This document shows positions 26,349 through 36,511 of a DNA stretch of 64,000 bases, piece after piece. Where the stretch lies: positions 372,001 to 436,000 of the forward strand of contig NZ_FNEO01000001.1 of assembly GCF_900100165.1 (NCBI RefSeq), read 5' to 3'. The notes below the pieces were generated by a model. The model did not search any database. It worked only from the letters and a program-made list of their open reading frames with translations, and was not told the origin of the DNA. Both the position numbers and the translations under genes were made by a program. The stretch's first letter is position 1. Every line of letters starts with the position of its first letter. The stretch is from Flavobacterium glycines (GTDB taxonomy: Bacteria; Bacteroidota; Bacteroidia; Flavobacteriales; Flavobacteriaceae).

Positions 26349-29300
26349 TTACTTTTTAATTATTAATTTTTGATTATTTATTCCTCCATTTGAAACATTC
26401 AATAAATATACTCCCGCCGGCAATGTTCCCATATTAATTTTTGAAACAATATCTGCTGTATTCTTACTTATTATCAATTCTCCTCTCATATTATAAAGCA
26501 TAATGCTTTTATCACTCTGGATTATCCCCGAGTTGATTGTTAATTCATCAGATACTGGATTAGGATAAGCAAAAACTTCTAATTCCTCATTAGAATTCAC
26601 ACCAATTTGGCCATTAAAATAAGATAATGAATAACCAAAAACTTCCTTAGCAATTTTCTCACCAATAAGTCTCCCTGGCATATCATCCTGCGGAGGATGA
26701 ATTCCGCCCCAAATTCTTGACAAACTACATTGATCGGAAGCATCTCTATAAGTAGCCCATTGCAATATCACATCTTCAGATGGTCCTTCTTCAAAAACCA
26801 AAAATTCATTTTTACGAGCTACAAATTCCCCCATCCCTCCCGGAAAATAAGCATCTCCAGTCAATAAAGTCATTACTTCGGCTCCTGCTCTGGAATAAGT
26901 TGAATGCCCTGAAATATATCCGGCAAAAGGAGGCGTGACAAAAGATGGTCTTTGATAAGGCCACCAATTTTCGGCTAAAATCCAGCCCGCACCAGCTACA
27001 TCCGCATTTGGATTTTTAATTTGAGTATGTCCTTTCCAACTGTATAATTTGATCTTACCCAGATTTTCATTATTTGTTCCAATTAATGGATCACCTTCTT
27101 TAACAACCTCAATGAATCCAGGTTCCAATGGAATTCCGGTTATATTATAATTAGGCAAATTAGGATCTGAACTTTGTCCTTTTGAAGCCATATAACGAAT
27201 AGCCGAAATAGGCCGAATATAATCATACCACCCTTTTATTCCCCAAGCTGTTATAGCACAATCGTGCATAGCTCCTCCTAAAACAAAATACGTCTTAATA
27301 TCCCAGTCTAAATCAGTTAAAATATTACCTGTTCCATTAAACCTCTTCTTAAAATACTTACTATCACTTACATAATTCAAAATAGAAAACCAATGCCCCG
27401 GAGGAGTTTCTGAATTTGGACCATCTGCCCAAAATTCGGCTAAAACCCTTGTATAATCACCTCTCAACACTTTTTGTTCTGCATATGGCTGTTTTGTATA
27501 TGGATTAATAAAATATCCTTTCCCGACATCTCCTCCTTGTAATGCATTATAAAAATTAGGATATTCTAAATAATTTTTCGGCAATTTCGAGAAATCAATA
27601 TTACCTAAAGATTTTGGTGAAATATCTATACGAACACCGTCTTTTGGGTCAAGATGCGAAGACCATTTAGCCACCATTGAAAATCCCCATTTATAAACTT
27701 CACTTGATTTTGTATTTTGGGTTAAATTCAAATTTGGAGGCATCCCGGGATCATGATAAACAGTATAAGCATTACCTGATTTTTCAAAAACATGCTTATC
27801 CGATTCATTAAGAGAAAAAGGAAAAACATTTCCCCATTCAGGACTTAAAAAACTTGGTGTGGAACCAGGTATTGAATTTCCATTTTGATCTATAAACGAA
27901 TCAAATTTTAAAGGTTGCCACCTATTTGGATCAATAGAAGAAATAGAATATTCCGCCGGATTCAATAAATTCAGAGGCTGATTTACCGGTTGGTAAAATA
28001 TATTTTTATATTGATTAGCTTCATTAGATCCGTCAACAAGACCATAATCTATAACTGTTTGTGCTATATAATTCCCTAAAGCTGCGGCATCACCATTTGA
28101 ATAATCTACAGAAGTATAAGTAATATCATAACCCAATTTATTCATTAAAGCGTCAAAATTAGCCTGAGCAATTACTTTTCCCGGAGACTTACTAAAACGA
28201 TGAGTCAACAATCGATATGCTGCATAGCTTATCGCTTTTTTTCTTGAATCGGTAACATTTTCAGAAGGCAAAAACCCTTTAAATTCACTTGTAAAACCAT
28301 GAACTTCTTTTCCCAATAAATAGGTTTGGGCTTTATCATCAAAAACTGCCCAAGCATCATACATAGCCATAGATGTATGGAATAAATTTCGGGCATGTAC
28401 TGTTGGCCTTGCAAAATCTTTTCGAATGGCTGCCAACAATGCTTCATTCCAAAGACGGGCTACAGAAAACTTAGTACTTGGATCAACAACTGGGGTAGAA
28501 GACAAATAAACATCTAATGATATTTTTTCACTAGAACACTTATTACTTTTTTCAGTTACCGATACTACACCCCGATTAGTTGTTCCCCAGCGCACTTTAA
28601 TCATTCCACCCGTTCCTCCTTCTACTATTTCACCTCCCGAAACTTCCCAAATAGCAGTTGAAGATGCATCAATAGGATAGGTATAAATTTCCTCACTATT
28701 ATATAAAACATTTATATTTCCTGATAATGTCTTGGATTTCAAAAGAAAACAACTTCCCGAGCTAATAGTTGCATAGGGATTATAATTACAGGAAGTTCTA
28801 TCCATACAACCATGTATTTTCTTAGTTGGCTCAATAGGTAAAATCTTAAAACCAGCTCCCTCTTTGGCCTTGATTATTTTATCTATCTGTACGTTTTGAT
28901 AAGTTTCAACTAATCCGGAAGGCCAGGTTATTTTTAATTCGACAATTTCATTAGCCGAACCAAAACCAAAATGAATCCCCTTTAAACTATGCGAAAGAAA
29001 TCCTGACCCATAATTGTATCTATGAAATTGACCTTTGTTTGTTTTTACTGATACTTTTGCCCCTATAGCATCTCTGTTAGAAACAGTACCTTCTAAATTT
29101 ATTTCCAACCAATGTAAATCGATTCTGGGATTTGTAAAATCAGTCATTTTATTTTCATAAAAAAAGGAAGCTCGATCATTATTGGTAACCAAAACATCCA
29201 AATCACCATCATTATCATAATCAAATACCGCTTGACTCACGCTTATACTGAGCTCTCCTAATTTAGTTTTACCAGAACTATCTTTAAATAAATACTCCCC

Positions 29301-30404
29301 GTTTGATACTAAATTTTCAAAATACTTATTGTTATCCGTAGAAGAGGAACCATACATAAATCCATTGACAACAAATAAATCTTCATCTCCGTCCAAATCA
29401 AAATCAGAAAAATTCACATCCCAGGCCCAGCCGGATTTATTCACTCCAAATTGAGTTGCCTCATTTATAAATTTTCCATTCCCTGTATTTCTAAATAAGG
29501 CATTTTGATCTATAGCAGACACAAAAAAATCGAAAAAACCATCACTATTATAATCTCCAACTGCAATTCCCATATCATCCTGAGCATGATCTAGTCCATA
29601 CAAAATTGCCTGTTCATCAAATCCCTGGCCTTTATCATTAATAAACAAATCATTCTTTTGATTTGTATAATCATTTGCAACATAAAGATCCATCCAGCCA
29701 TCATTATTAAAATCAAAAGGCACACTTTGATAAGACAATTTATTAACGGCGCCTCTAAAAACATTACTTACATCTGAGAAAGTACCGTTCCTGTTATTTT
29801 TATACAATTTATTACTGCAAGTGGTTGACCAAACATTAATATAAATATCCAAAAAACCATCATTGTTATAATCAAACCAAGTTGCACTTGTATTTAAACA
29901 GCCATTATATTTTTGAAATCCGACTTGCTCTGTAACCTCCACAAAAGTTCCGTTTGTTTGATTATGGAAAAGTTGTACTTTCGAAGTGTTTGTTAAAAAC
30001 AAATCAGGAAAACCATCATTATCATAATCTCCCCAAAAAGCTCCATTTTTATATCCTGCTAATCCTGCAAAAGTTTCAGCAGCCTCAGTGGATGGAAATA
30101 AATTAACTAATCCTGAACTATTAGTAATATCAGTAAAAGTACCGTCATTATTGTTTCTAAATAAGCTACTATGACTTGAAGCCACACCATCTTCATCTCT
30201 TGCCTTAGCTACTACAAATACATCTAAATCGTTATCTCCATCAAAATCGGCAACAGCCACACCATTATTTTTTTCTAAACCTCCTAAACCAATTGCTTTT
30301 TCAATTCTATCAAAAGTTTGTGCATTTAGAAAATTCAGATTGATAAAACAACTGTAAATCAGAATAAATAAAGAATATCTAAAGCTTGGCTTATTTGACA
30401 ACAT
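26349..30404 (-). CDS. Secreted FG-GAP/UnbV - vanadium haloperoxidase (PAP2) fusion, T9SS
   Basis: 1351 residues. Signal peptide 1-28; about seven FG-GAP/VCBS-type repeats (DxDxDxxxD loops such as DFDGDNDLD, DYDNDGFPD, DFDLDGDED, DYDNDGDLD) over ~45-415; an ASPIC/UnbV domain ~430-515; a CNYNP Cys module (GCMDRTSCNYNPYA) ~532-552; an Ig/PKD-like stretch to ~635; then a vanadium haloperoxidase domain ~645-1260. The complete phosphatase/haloperoxidase triad is present: KGWYDYIRP (Lys1057, Arg1064), SGHS (1165-1168, His1167) and SRIWGGIHPPQD (Arg1230, His1236, Asp1240). A type A sorting domain (~1278-1351) sends it to the surface or medium. It may be a peroxidase/halogenase or a phosphatase; the choice cannot be read here. 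It sits between GH30 and GH2 genes. Confidence 0.88.
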   Translation of the reverse strand: MLSNKPSFRYSLFILIYSCFINLNFLNAQTFDRIEKAIGLGGLEKNNGVAVADFDGDNDLDVFVVAKARDEDGVASSHSSLFRNNNDGTFTDITNSSGLVNLFPSTEAAETFAGLAGYKNGAFWGDYDNDGFPDLFLTNTSKVQLFHNQTNGTFVEVTEQVGFQKYNGCLNTSATWFDYNNDGFLDIYINVWSTTCSNKLYKNNRNGTFSDVSNVFRGAVNKLSYQSVPFDFNNDGWMDLYVANDYTNQKNDLFINDKGQGFDEQAILYGLDHAQDDMGIAVGDYNSDGFFDFFVSAIDQNALFRNTGNGKFINEATQFGVNKSGWAWDVNFSDFDLDGDEDLFVVNGFMYGSSSTDNNKYFENLVSNGEYLFKDSSGKTKLGELSISVSQAVFDYDNDGDLDVLVTNNDRASFFYENKMTDFTNPRIDLHWLEINLEGTVSNRDAIGAKVSVKTNKGQFHRYNYGSGFLSHSLKGIHFGFGSANEIVELKITWPSGLVETYQNVQIDKIIKAKEGAGFKILPIEPTKKIHGCMDRTSCNYNPYATISSGSCFLLKSKTLSGNINVLYNSEEIYTYPIDASSTAIWEVSGGEIVEGGTGGMIKVRWGTTNRGVVSVTEKSNKCSSEKISLDVYLSSTPVVDPSTKFSVARLWNEALLAAIRKDFARPTVHARNLFHTSMAMYDAWAVFDDKAQTYLLGKEVHGFTSEFKGFLPSENVTDSRKKAISYAAYRLLTHRFSKSPGKVIAQANFDALMNKLGYDITYTSVDYSNGDAAALGNYIAQTVIDYGLVDGSNEANQYKNIFYQPVNQPLNLLNPAEYSISSIDPNRWQPLKFDSFIDQNGNSIPGSTPSFLSPEWGNVFPFSLNESDKHVFEKSGNAYTVYHDPGMPPNLNLTQNTKSSEVYKWGFSMVAKWSSHLDPKDGVRIDISPKSLGNIDFSKLPKNYLEYPNFYNALQGGDVGKGYFINPYTKQPYAEQKVLRGDYTRVLAEFWADGPNSETPPGHWFSILNYVSDSKYFKKRFNGTGNILTDLDWDIKTYFVLGGAMHDCAITAWGIKGWYDYIRPISAIRYMASKGQSSDPNLPNYNITGIPLEPGFIEVVKEGDPLIGTNNENLGKIKLYSWKGHTQIKNPNADVAGAGWILAENWWPYQRPSFVTPPFAGYISGHSTYSRAGAEVMTLLTGDAYFPGGMGEFVARKNEFLVFEEGPSEDVILQWATYRDASDQCSLSRIWGGIHPPQDDMPGRLIGEKIAKEVFGYSLSYFNGQIGVNSNEELEVFAYPNPVSDELTINSGIIQSDKSIMLYNMRGELIISKNTADIVSKINMGTLPAGVYLLNVSNGGINNQKLIIKK

Positions 30405-30505
30405 AATTCATATATTTTAAAAATAAACTTAGATTACAACTTAGAAAACACATTACAGATAAGTTATATCAAAAACAAATAATCGCATATTTTGTCTTCA
30501 ACTAC

Positions 30506-31921
30506 TTAATTGTTAAAAACAAAAGTATTGATTGACTTACCTTTTAGATTTAAAGCTACTTTTTTATCATTTAACTCAAGTAATACAGCTTTACCTTGTT
30601 CGTCCTGATTCATTAGTAACAGAACAACTTCTCCGTTTGGGTTCACAAAAGCTAAATGATCTTTGCCTCCCGAAGTTTCAAGTCTGTAAGCATCTGGCAA
30701 TACATAATGACTCAGATGTTTCATTAAATAATATTCCGGATTATACTTAACCTCTTTTGTCTCTTTGTTAACAGCTATCAACATATTCTGCTTCCATCCC
30801 CAGGTGCTTTTTCCTGTTTCGTCAAGAATCATATTCCAATACATATAGCTACTTGCTCCATTCGCAATATACTGCTGCATTAAAGACCATGTATATTCTG
30901 CCGACTTCCAATTGTTCTCTCCATTACCGCACTCTGATTCGGTTTGCATTATTTTATATCCGGGATATTCTTTGTGCAATGTTGCCACTGTATGTTTAGC
31001 ATCCCACTGAAAGCCGACACCCTTGATGTATTGCGAAGCTTTTTCATCATTTAAAACAGTACGTGTAAAATTGGGATTAGAAGTATTAACCGTTCCTAAC
31101 CATATCTCTGTTTTCAAACCGTCTTTTTGAAATTGTGGTCCTAAAAAATTCCCCACATAATAAGCAATATCTTCAGGACGCCAGGTACAACTTTGCCATT
31201 GTGGCTGATATACCGGTTCGTTTTGTACCTGAACTATTGAAACATCAATCCCTTCTTTAGCATAGGCTTGTACAAATTTTGAAAAATACAAAGCGTATGC
31301 CTGTAAATAACGCTCCTCCATTTTAAAAGCTGTAGCATTATTACGAATAAATTTTCCTTTATTATCAATCGGCATCGCATCATTATATTTTCCCATGGCA
31401 TAATGATTATTTACTTTCATCCAGGCTGGTGGAGTCCATGGTGAAGCCCAAATTTTTAAATTAGGATTCTTAGCCTTTGCCATTTTTATATATGGAATTA
31501 GGATATAACGATCTCTGTCTATATTGAAATTCACCATATCAAAATCTTCGTATACGTCATTATACGAATAATAACTTAGTGAATAATCATTAGACCCCAG
31601 AGGCATTCGGCAGAAATTAAAATTCATACCCTCTTTAGTAAAGAAATCTGTAATTATATTTTGTCTTGTTTTTTCATCCAAACTAAGTAAAGCTTCATAA
31701 CCCATTTCATTAAAACAGGCTCCAAATCCATCCATTTTTTGCACCTTTTTATCAGGATAAATAATAATATCTGCCTTTTCACCTGAATTCTTAAAGCTTA
31801 AATCAGTACCTTTTTTCCATGGTTCTTTTTCAGTAGTATATTTCCATGTTACCTTTTGAGCGTTAACCCCAAAAGTAATGGACAACACACTTAAAAACAT
31901 AAAAAGATTTTTTCCTGTCAT
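30506..31921 (-). CDS. GH30 glycoside hydrolase (GH30_3-like)
   Basis: About 471 residues from the ATG at 31921 (MTGKNLFMFLSVLS, signal peptide ending AQ at 22); an in-frame ATG at 31954 would add 11 residues. A typical GH30 (beta/alpha)8 barrel plus beta-domain: MDGFGACFNEMG (~63-74), WASPWTPPAWMK (~158-169), acid/base Glu235 in VQNEP and nucleophile Glu328 in QTESECG. The closest remembered subfamily is GH30_3 (endo-beta-1,6-glucanases, some glucosyl- or galactosyl-active). In this locus a beta-1,6-linked side chain is the expected target. No sorting domain, so periplasmic. It is 106-139 bp downstream of GH127. Confidence 0.88.
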   Translation of the reverse strand: MTGKNLFMFLSVLSITFGVNAQKVTWKYTTEKEPWKKGTDLSFKNSGEKADIIIYPDKKVQKMDGFGACFNEMGYEALLSLDEKTRQNIITDFFTKEGMNFNFCRMPLGSNDYSLSYYSYNDVYEDFDMVNFNIDRDRYILIPYIKMAKAKNPNLKIWASPWTPPAWMKVNNHYAMGKYNDAMPIDNKGKFIRNNATAFKMEERYLQAYALYFSKFVQAYAKEGIDVSIVQVQNEPVYQPQWQSCTWRPEDIAYYVGNFLGPQFQKDGLKTEIWLGTVNTSNPNFTRTVLNDEKASQYIKGVGFQWDAKHTVATLHKEYPGYKIMQTESECGNGENNWKSAEYTWSLMQQYIANGASSYMYWNMILDETGKSTWGWKQNMLIAVNKETKEVKYNPEYYLMKHLSHYVLPDAYRLETSGGKDHLAFVNPNGEVVLLLMNQDEQGKAVLLELNDKKVALNLKGKSINTFVFNN

Positions 31922-32060
31922 TTTTTTAATCTTTAAAATTATATCAAAATTCATTTTGTAATTTACTATTTGTTTAACTTCTCATTTAACATTCGGTTTC
32001 CATTATTCAGCCATAAAAACAAACTACACTTTTTTAAAAGACAGAAGTTGTTATTATAAA

Positions 32061-34004
32061 TCATTTCGACTCCTTCACCCATACTTTCATTTCCCCAACA
32101 CCTCTGTTAGACCAGGAATAATAAGGTATAAAATTCCATTCTTTTTGTGCATCTTTAGCAATTATCTCATTGATTCCACCCAGCTTATTTGGATTATAGT
32201 TTATTTTGAAACTTTTTGCATCAAAATTCCCATCATAAGAATCCGAATTGTCAATTTTTTCCAAACAATACATCAATGGGCCATACTGTATGGATGTTTT
32301 CCCTTTATCATCTTCTATCAAAGGATTGGCTGTAATATTTCTCACTTCCATCGGTATATTTAAATCAATCTTATCTCCCCTTTGCCAATTTCTGTGAATT
32401 TTGATATAGCCACCCTCAACTTTATAGTCTACCTTCTGATTGTTAACCAATAATTTTACAGAAGTAGCAATTGAATTTTGGTAACCGTAAAGTTCAGAAG
32501 GAAATGCATTGGTAGCCCAGTCCGGAATACGAATTTTCATTGCAAATGTTAACTTTGATTCAGGATTAACGGCAATTTTTACATTCCCGTCAAGCGGATA
32601 ATTAGACGTTTGGGTAAGATTTATATTTGTCTTTCCAAAAGGAATTCTGGCTTCATTAGCAATAAATAAATTAACAAAAATACCTTCTTTGTCTACATCA
32701 TAAATAAGATTGGAAACAGAAGGAAGAAAGCGAATCATATTAGTAGGACAACAAGGACACTCAAACCATCCGGCTCTTGTTAAATTCCCCTGATTAAACT
32801 TATAGACACCATCGGATTCTAATGGATTAGGATAAAAGAAACATTTTCCATCTAATGAAACACCCGATAACAATCCATTATATAAAATACGTTCCAAAAT
32901 ATTATAATACTTTGCTCCACCAAAAAGTCGAAACATACGATCAGCCCACATTACCCCGCCTATGGCAGCACAGGTTTCGTTATAAGCAGTCAGATTAGGC
33001 AACTCATAATTTTTTCCAAATGCCTCTCCGTTATGTTTGGCACCAAGTCCGCCTGTCACATACATTTTTCGGTTTACCATATTATTCCAAATATTTTTTA
33101 TAGTCTTCTTATAGCGTTCATCACCACTTATTGCTGCGACATCCGTAACTCCAGCATAGTAATACACTGCACGAACCGCATGACCCACCGCTTCATCCTG
33201 TTCAAAAAGCGGTTTATAATCCTGCCAGTATTCACCTCTTGGTTTACGATGTTCGGAAGTACCACGTAAATCAACAAATTTTTTAGCCATATCAAAGTAT
33301 TTCTTCTTACCTGTAATTAAATATAATTTAATAAGCCCTGTCTCAATAATTTCGTGTCCCGGTACATCATAATTGTTGGGGTCACTAAAAACCTTAACCA
33401 CTAAATCGGCATTTTTCAAGGCTATATTTAAAAAATTACGCTTGCCCGTAGCATAAAAATGGGTAGCAGCAGCTTCGTATAAATGCCCTGCATTATAAAG
33501 TTCATGACTCATACTCTCATTATCCCAACGTTTCTTACAATCACCCACCCATTTAGCCGGAGGAGCAGCAGGATTTATTGTTCGCCAGGTTGTTAAATAG
33601 CCGTCAGGTTCCTGACCACGTGCTATAATTGAAATGTATTTGTTCAGTAAAGCATCCAACTTAGCATTAGGGGCAGACATCAGTGTCAATGAAGCTCCTT
33701 CTATTATTTTATAAGGATCGGTATCGTCAAAAGGCATTTTCCCATTTACTTTTCCCGTACCACCTTTAATCACTTTTTCTGCGATAAGAAAGTTTTCAAA
33801 AATGCCCGTTTCTTCACATTTTGCAAAAGCAACGGGAATGGTTACTTGCTGTATCTGACGAATTTTCGGCAGCCAAAAATTGTCCGTCAACCGCACATTG
33901 CGCATACCTACTTTTTGTACAGGATATTTTGCGATTTCTAATGATTGCGAGAATGTAGTTAGGCCCGAAAGCATTCCTACTATGATTACAATAATCTTTT
34001 TCAT
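32061..34004 (-). CDS. GH127 beta-L-arabinofuranosidase-like enzyme
   Basis: 647-residue DUF1680/GH127 protein with signal peptide (MKKIIVIIVGMLSGLTTFSQ). An (alpha/alpha)6 barrel with YNETCAAIGGVMW (~Glu and Cys near 345) and WFECPCCPTNMIRF (~425-437) carries the Cys cluster used as zinc ligands and nucleophile in characterised GH127. GHEIIETGLIKLY and EAVGHAVRAVYYY are further family segments. It removes terminal beta-L-arabinofuranose in the known cases; some relatives act on other sugars. Periplasmic. It starts a probable unit with GH30 and lies after the terminator of the metallopeptidase gene. Confidence 0.9.
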   Translation of the reverse strand: MKKIIVIIVGMLSGLTTFSQSLEIAKYPVQKVGMRNVRLTDNFWLPKIRQIQQVTIPVAFAKCEETGIFENFLIAEKVIKGGTGKVNGKMPFDDTDPYKIIEGASLTLMSAPNAKLDALLNKYISIIARGQEPDGYLTTWRTINPAAPPAKWVGDCKKRWDNESMSHELYNAGHLYEAAATHFYATGKRNFLNIALKNADLVVKVFSDPNNYDVPGHEIIETGLIKLYLITGKKKYFDMAKKFVDLRGTSEHRKPRGEYWQDYKPLFEQDEAVGHAVRAVYYYAGVTDVAAISGDERYKKTIKNIWNNMVNRKMYVTGGLGAKHNGEAFGKNYELPNLTAYNETCAAIGGVMWADRMFRLFGGAKYYNILERILYNGLLSGVSLDGKCFFYPNPLESDGVYKFNQGNLTRAGWFECPCCPTNMIRFLPSVSNLIYDVDKEGIFVNLFIANEARIPFGKTNINLTQTSNYPLDGNVKIAVNPESKLTFAMKIRIPDWATNAFPSELYGYQNSIATSVKLLVNNQKVDYKVEGGYIKIHRNWQRGDKIDLNIPMEVRNITANPLIEDDKGKTSIQYGPLMYCLEKIDNSDSYDGNFDAKSFKINYNPNKLGGINEIIAKDAQKEWNFIPYYSWSNRGVGEMKVWVKESK

Positions 34005-34062
34005 TTTTTATTTTACAATATTTTAAGAGGATACTATTTTTATTTAGTAATGTGAAATTATT

Positions 34063-34114
34063 AAAAAAAACGTCAGTTCGATTTCAATATGATACCATAG
34101 AAATCAAACTGACG
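34063..34114 (-). terminator. Terminator of the GH16-GH43-metallopeptidase unit
   Basis: 15-bp stem with one mismatch: CGTCAGTTCGATTTC (34071-34085) / GAAATCAAACTGACG (34100-34114), with A-tract 34063-34070 giving a U-run on the minus strand. Confidence 0.85.
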
Positions 34115-34166
34115 AAAATTTACAATGAAAAACAATTTTATCCCAAAAGTTAAATTTCAACAAAAA

Positions 34167-35366
34167 CTAATTACTTGGCATTCCATCTGTCTTCATACCC
34201 TGTAAAATTAAAGCATTCATCATATAGAGAAAATCACTGCCATCATCCTCCCATGATCCATTAATTCCATAAGGCCAAAAATGAGTATTATCTCCTTTTA
34301 CTACAGCATTAGGATCATTTGTCATCATTTTAAGTATTTCGTTAGCTCTGGTACCATGCCAAGTACCTGCGTACATCAATTCCCAATATTTCGCATGTTG
34401 CCCAACTCCTACTGTATGAGCCATTTCATGCATAGCGGTACCTGCTTTTTGATAGGCTGTATTAGCTCCCATATTAATCCAACCGGCAAAATTAGCATCG
34501 GCTGTAGGGGTTCCCGGTGAATAATTCACCGTAACATTTTTTACTATTGAAGTAAAATTATTGTAATATGTTGTTGCCAAATCAAATGCTGCCTTTATTC
34601 GATTCACAGTTGCAGCATCAGCACCATTTGGGATAAACGTATAGGTAAAATTACCTTTTTTGATAGTGCTTATTACGAATTCTTCACCATACAAAACCTT
34701 CAAAGGTGTAACTGCATATGGTCTGACATAGTACAATGTTTCAGGTGTCAAATTAGAAATACGTTGTTTAAACTTACTCTCCACCGTACTCCTGGCAATT
34801 TTGTTATTCGCAACGGTAGGCTCTTTTACAGTATTATATACCAATCCTATTTCCTGAATAGCTAAATCACCGTGTTCTTTCAACTCTACATCAAAAAATA
34901 AATCTTGTGCACCGGCTACTTTAATTGCTCCTAAAACCAATAATGGCGAAGCTAAGTCTTTAGTTTTAAAACTTATCTGATTACCATAAGCAACCCCTTT
35001 TTTATTTACTGCATAAGCTCTGGCATAATAAACTGTCCCTCCTTCAAGATTTGCAAGTTCTGCTTTGAATTCACCGGTCCCCTTAACAACACTTGCAATA
35101 CTTTTTGAACCCTCATAATTAGGATTAACCATTGTTCCATAACACACTCCTCGTTCTGTAACGCTGGTTCCCCCATTGTTTTCAATTACCCCCCAAACAA
35201 CAGCCTGCTTTGCCGCAATTTCTTCCGCCTCATTTGTTTTTAAAGTTGCTAAACTACCTGTTACATTATCAGGTTCTTCCACCTCTGAGCCATCTGAAGA
35301 ACTTGCAGATGAACAAGACCATACTATAAAAACTAACAACAGTAATACATCAATACTTTTTCTCAT
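34167..35366 (-). CDS. Lipoprotein with FnIII-like domains and putative zinc metallopeptidase domain
   Basis: 399-residue SPII lipoprotein (FIVWSCSSASSS, Cys18). Two FnIII-like domains follow (~35-135 and ~140-235; both contain the ERGVCYG/QEIGLVYN and YYARAYAV/YYVRPYAV repeats). The C-terminal domain (~240-399) has a HEMAHTVGVGQH motif: His313, Glu314, His317, Gly320 and His324. This is HExxHxxGxxxH, one residue longer than the metzincin HExxHxxGxxH. It is the last gene of GH16-GH43-lipoprotein (12 bp after GH43). A surface protease attacking a glycoprotein backbone is a plausible role, not a demonstrated one. The family is not one I can name. Confidence 0.75.
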   Translation of the reverse strand: MRKSIDVLLLLVFIVWSCSSASSSDGSEVEEPDNVTGSLATLKTNEAEEIAAKQAVVWGVIENNGGTSVTERGVCYGTMVNPNYEGSKSIASVVKGTGEFKAELANLEGGTVYYARAYAVNKKGVAYGNQISFKTKDLASPLLVLGAIKVAGAQDLFFDVELKEHGDLAIQEIGLVYNTVKEPTVANNKIARSTVESKFKQRISNLTPETLYYVRPYAVTPLKVLYGEEFVISTIKKGNFTYTFIPNGADAATVNRIKAAFDLATTYYNNFTSIVKNVTVNYSPGTPTADANFAGWINMGANTAYQKAGTAMHEMAHTVGVGQHAKYWELMYAGTWHGTRANEILKMMTNDPNAVVKGDNTHFWPYGINGSWEDDGSDFLYMMNALILQGMKTDGMPSN

Positions 35367-35379
35367 ACTTTTATTTTTA

Positions 35380-36507
35380 TTAATTATTGTAAAAATCTAA
35401 ATCCCATTTATCAAACCATTTTAAGATTAGCTTTCCCTTATCAAATTGAATAGGAAGCCAAACATAAGTTCCATCAATAGGATTGCTTGGTTTCCAACGG
35501 TCAGCCATAAAAATGAATTGATCTTTTTTTCCCTGTACTGGCAAAACATAAGTACTCTGCGAATGAAAGGTAAGCTCCGCCTCTTTCCCAACACAAGGAT
35601 TTCCTAGTGATTCCCATGGTCCCCAAATGGATTTTGAACTAAACGAACGGGCAGCATTAGGATCCCAGCCCGTACATCCGGAAGTAATCATATAATAAAT
35701 TCCATTCTTTTTAAAAACTGCCGGTGCCTCATTATGACCTGCTGGTTCCATTCTTGCCCATTTTTCGGTAAAGTCTAAATAGTCGTCGGTAAGTTCAGAT
35801 ATATGAAGTGTCAAATTATCTTCGGAAGAATGTATAAGATAAGCATGATTATCATCATCAACATACACTGTCATGTCTCTGGACATCTGTCCTCTTTCTA
35901 AATCACTACGAACCAGCATTCCATTTTTGACCGCTGTTAACCATTCAGGAGTCCAGGATTCTAATCTTTTCGCTCTAATTACTACTGAATTGAATTTATT
36001 ATCTAAATTCATTGGCCAGACTCCTTTATTAGGACGAAACGATTTTATATACTTAAAAGGTCCTTTCGGATTGTCACTTACAGCAACGGCTGCTCTTGCT
36101 GCACTATAACCCTGATTTTTTAGTTCCAAATGAAACCACATAACATATTGCCCCGTTTTTTTATTAAAAACCACTTTAGGGCGTTCGATTATACAACCTT
36201 TAGTTATTTCGGAATTAGGATTATTTTCAACTTTCAAAACAATCCCCTCATTTTTCCAATTGTACAAATCTTTGGAAGAATAACAACTTACTCCTTGCAA
36301 AGCTGTATTACCACCACGTCCTGCAGTTTTATATTCTCCATACCAATAATAGATTCCATCTCTAAAAACAACCCCACCTCCATGAGCATTAATATGTGCC
36401 CCATCAGTGTCTTTCCATTCCATTCCCGGAATAAAAGCTTTGTTCTGACTAAAAACTGCAACAGTGGTCAGACTAAAAAAGAATGCTATTGAATAAATTA
36501 ATTTCAT
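35380..36507 (-). CDS. GH43 enzyme, exo-beta-1,3-galactanase-like (GH43_24 type)
   Basis: 375-residue five-bladed propeller enzyme with signal peptide (cleavage near FSQN, 21). HINAHGGGVVFRDGIYYWYGE (split across residues 38-58) and GCIIERPKVVF (104-114, Glu108) match the GH43_24 pattern I remember for exo-beta-1,3-galactanases. GHNEAPAVF (258-266) gives a second conserved Glu. The canonical GH43 base Asp near the N-terminus is replaced by this HAHGGG segment, as in that subfamily. It would cut galactose from a beta-1,3-galactan main chain, bypassing side chains. It is 4 bp after GH16, clearly co-transcribed. No sorting domain, so periplasmic. Confidence 0.87.
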   Translation of the reverse strand: MKLIYSIAFFFSLTTVAVFSQNKAFIPGMEWKDTDGAHINAHGGGVVFRDGIYYWYGEYKTAGRGGNTALQGVSCYSSKDLYNWKNEGIVLKVENNPNSEITKGCIIERPKVVFNKKTGQYVMWFHLELKNQGYSAARAAVAVSDNPKGPFKYIKSFRPNKGVWPMNLDNKFNSVVIRAKRLESWTPEWLTAVKNGMLVRSDLERGQMSRDMTVYVDDDNHAYLIHSSEDNLTLHISELTDDYLDFTEKWARMEPAGHNEAPAVFKKNGIYYMITSGCTGWDPNAARSFSSKSIWGPWESLGNPCVGKEAELTFHSQSTYVLPVQGKKDQFIFMADRWKPSNPIDGTYVWLPIQFDKGKLILKWFDKWDLDFYNN

Positions 36508-36511
36508 TTTA

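Noticed and set aside
35176-35400. Plus-strand open frame opposite the metallopeptidase-like lipoprotein gene
   Set aside because: Hydrophobic tail is the reverse reading of the lipoprotein signal peptide; no independent support.
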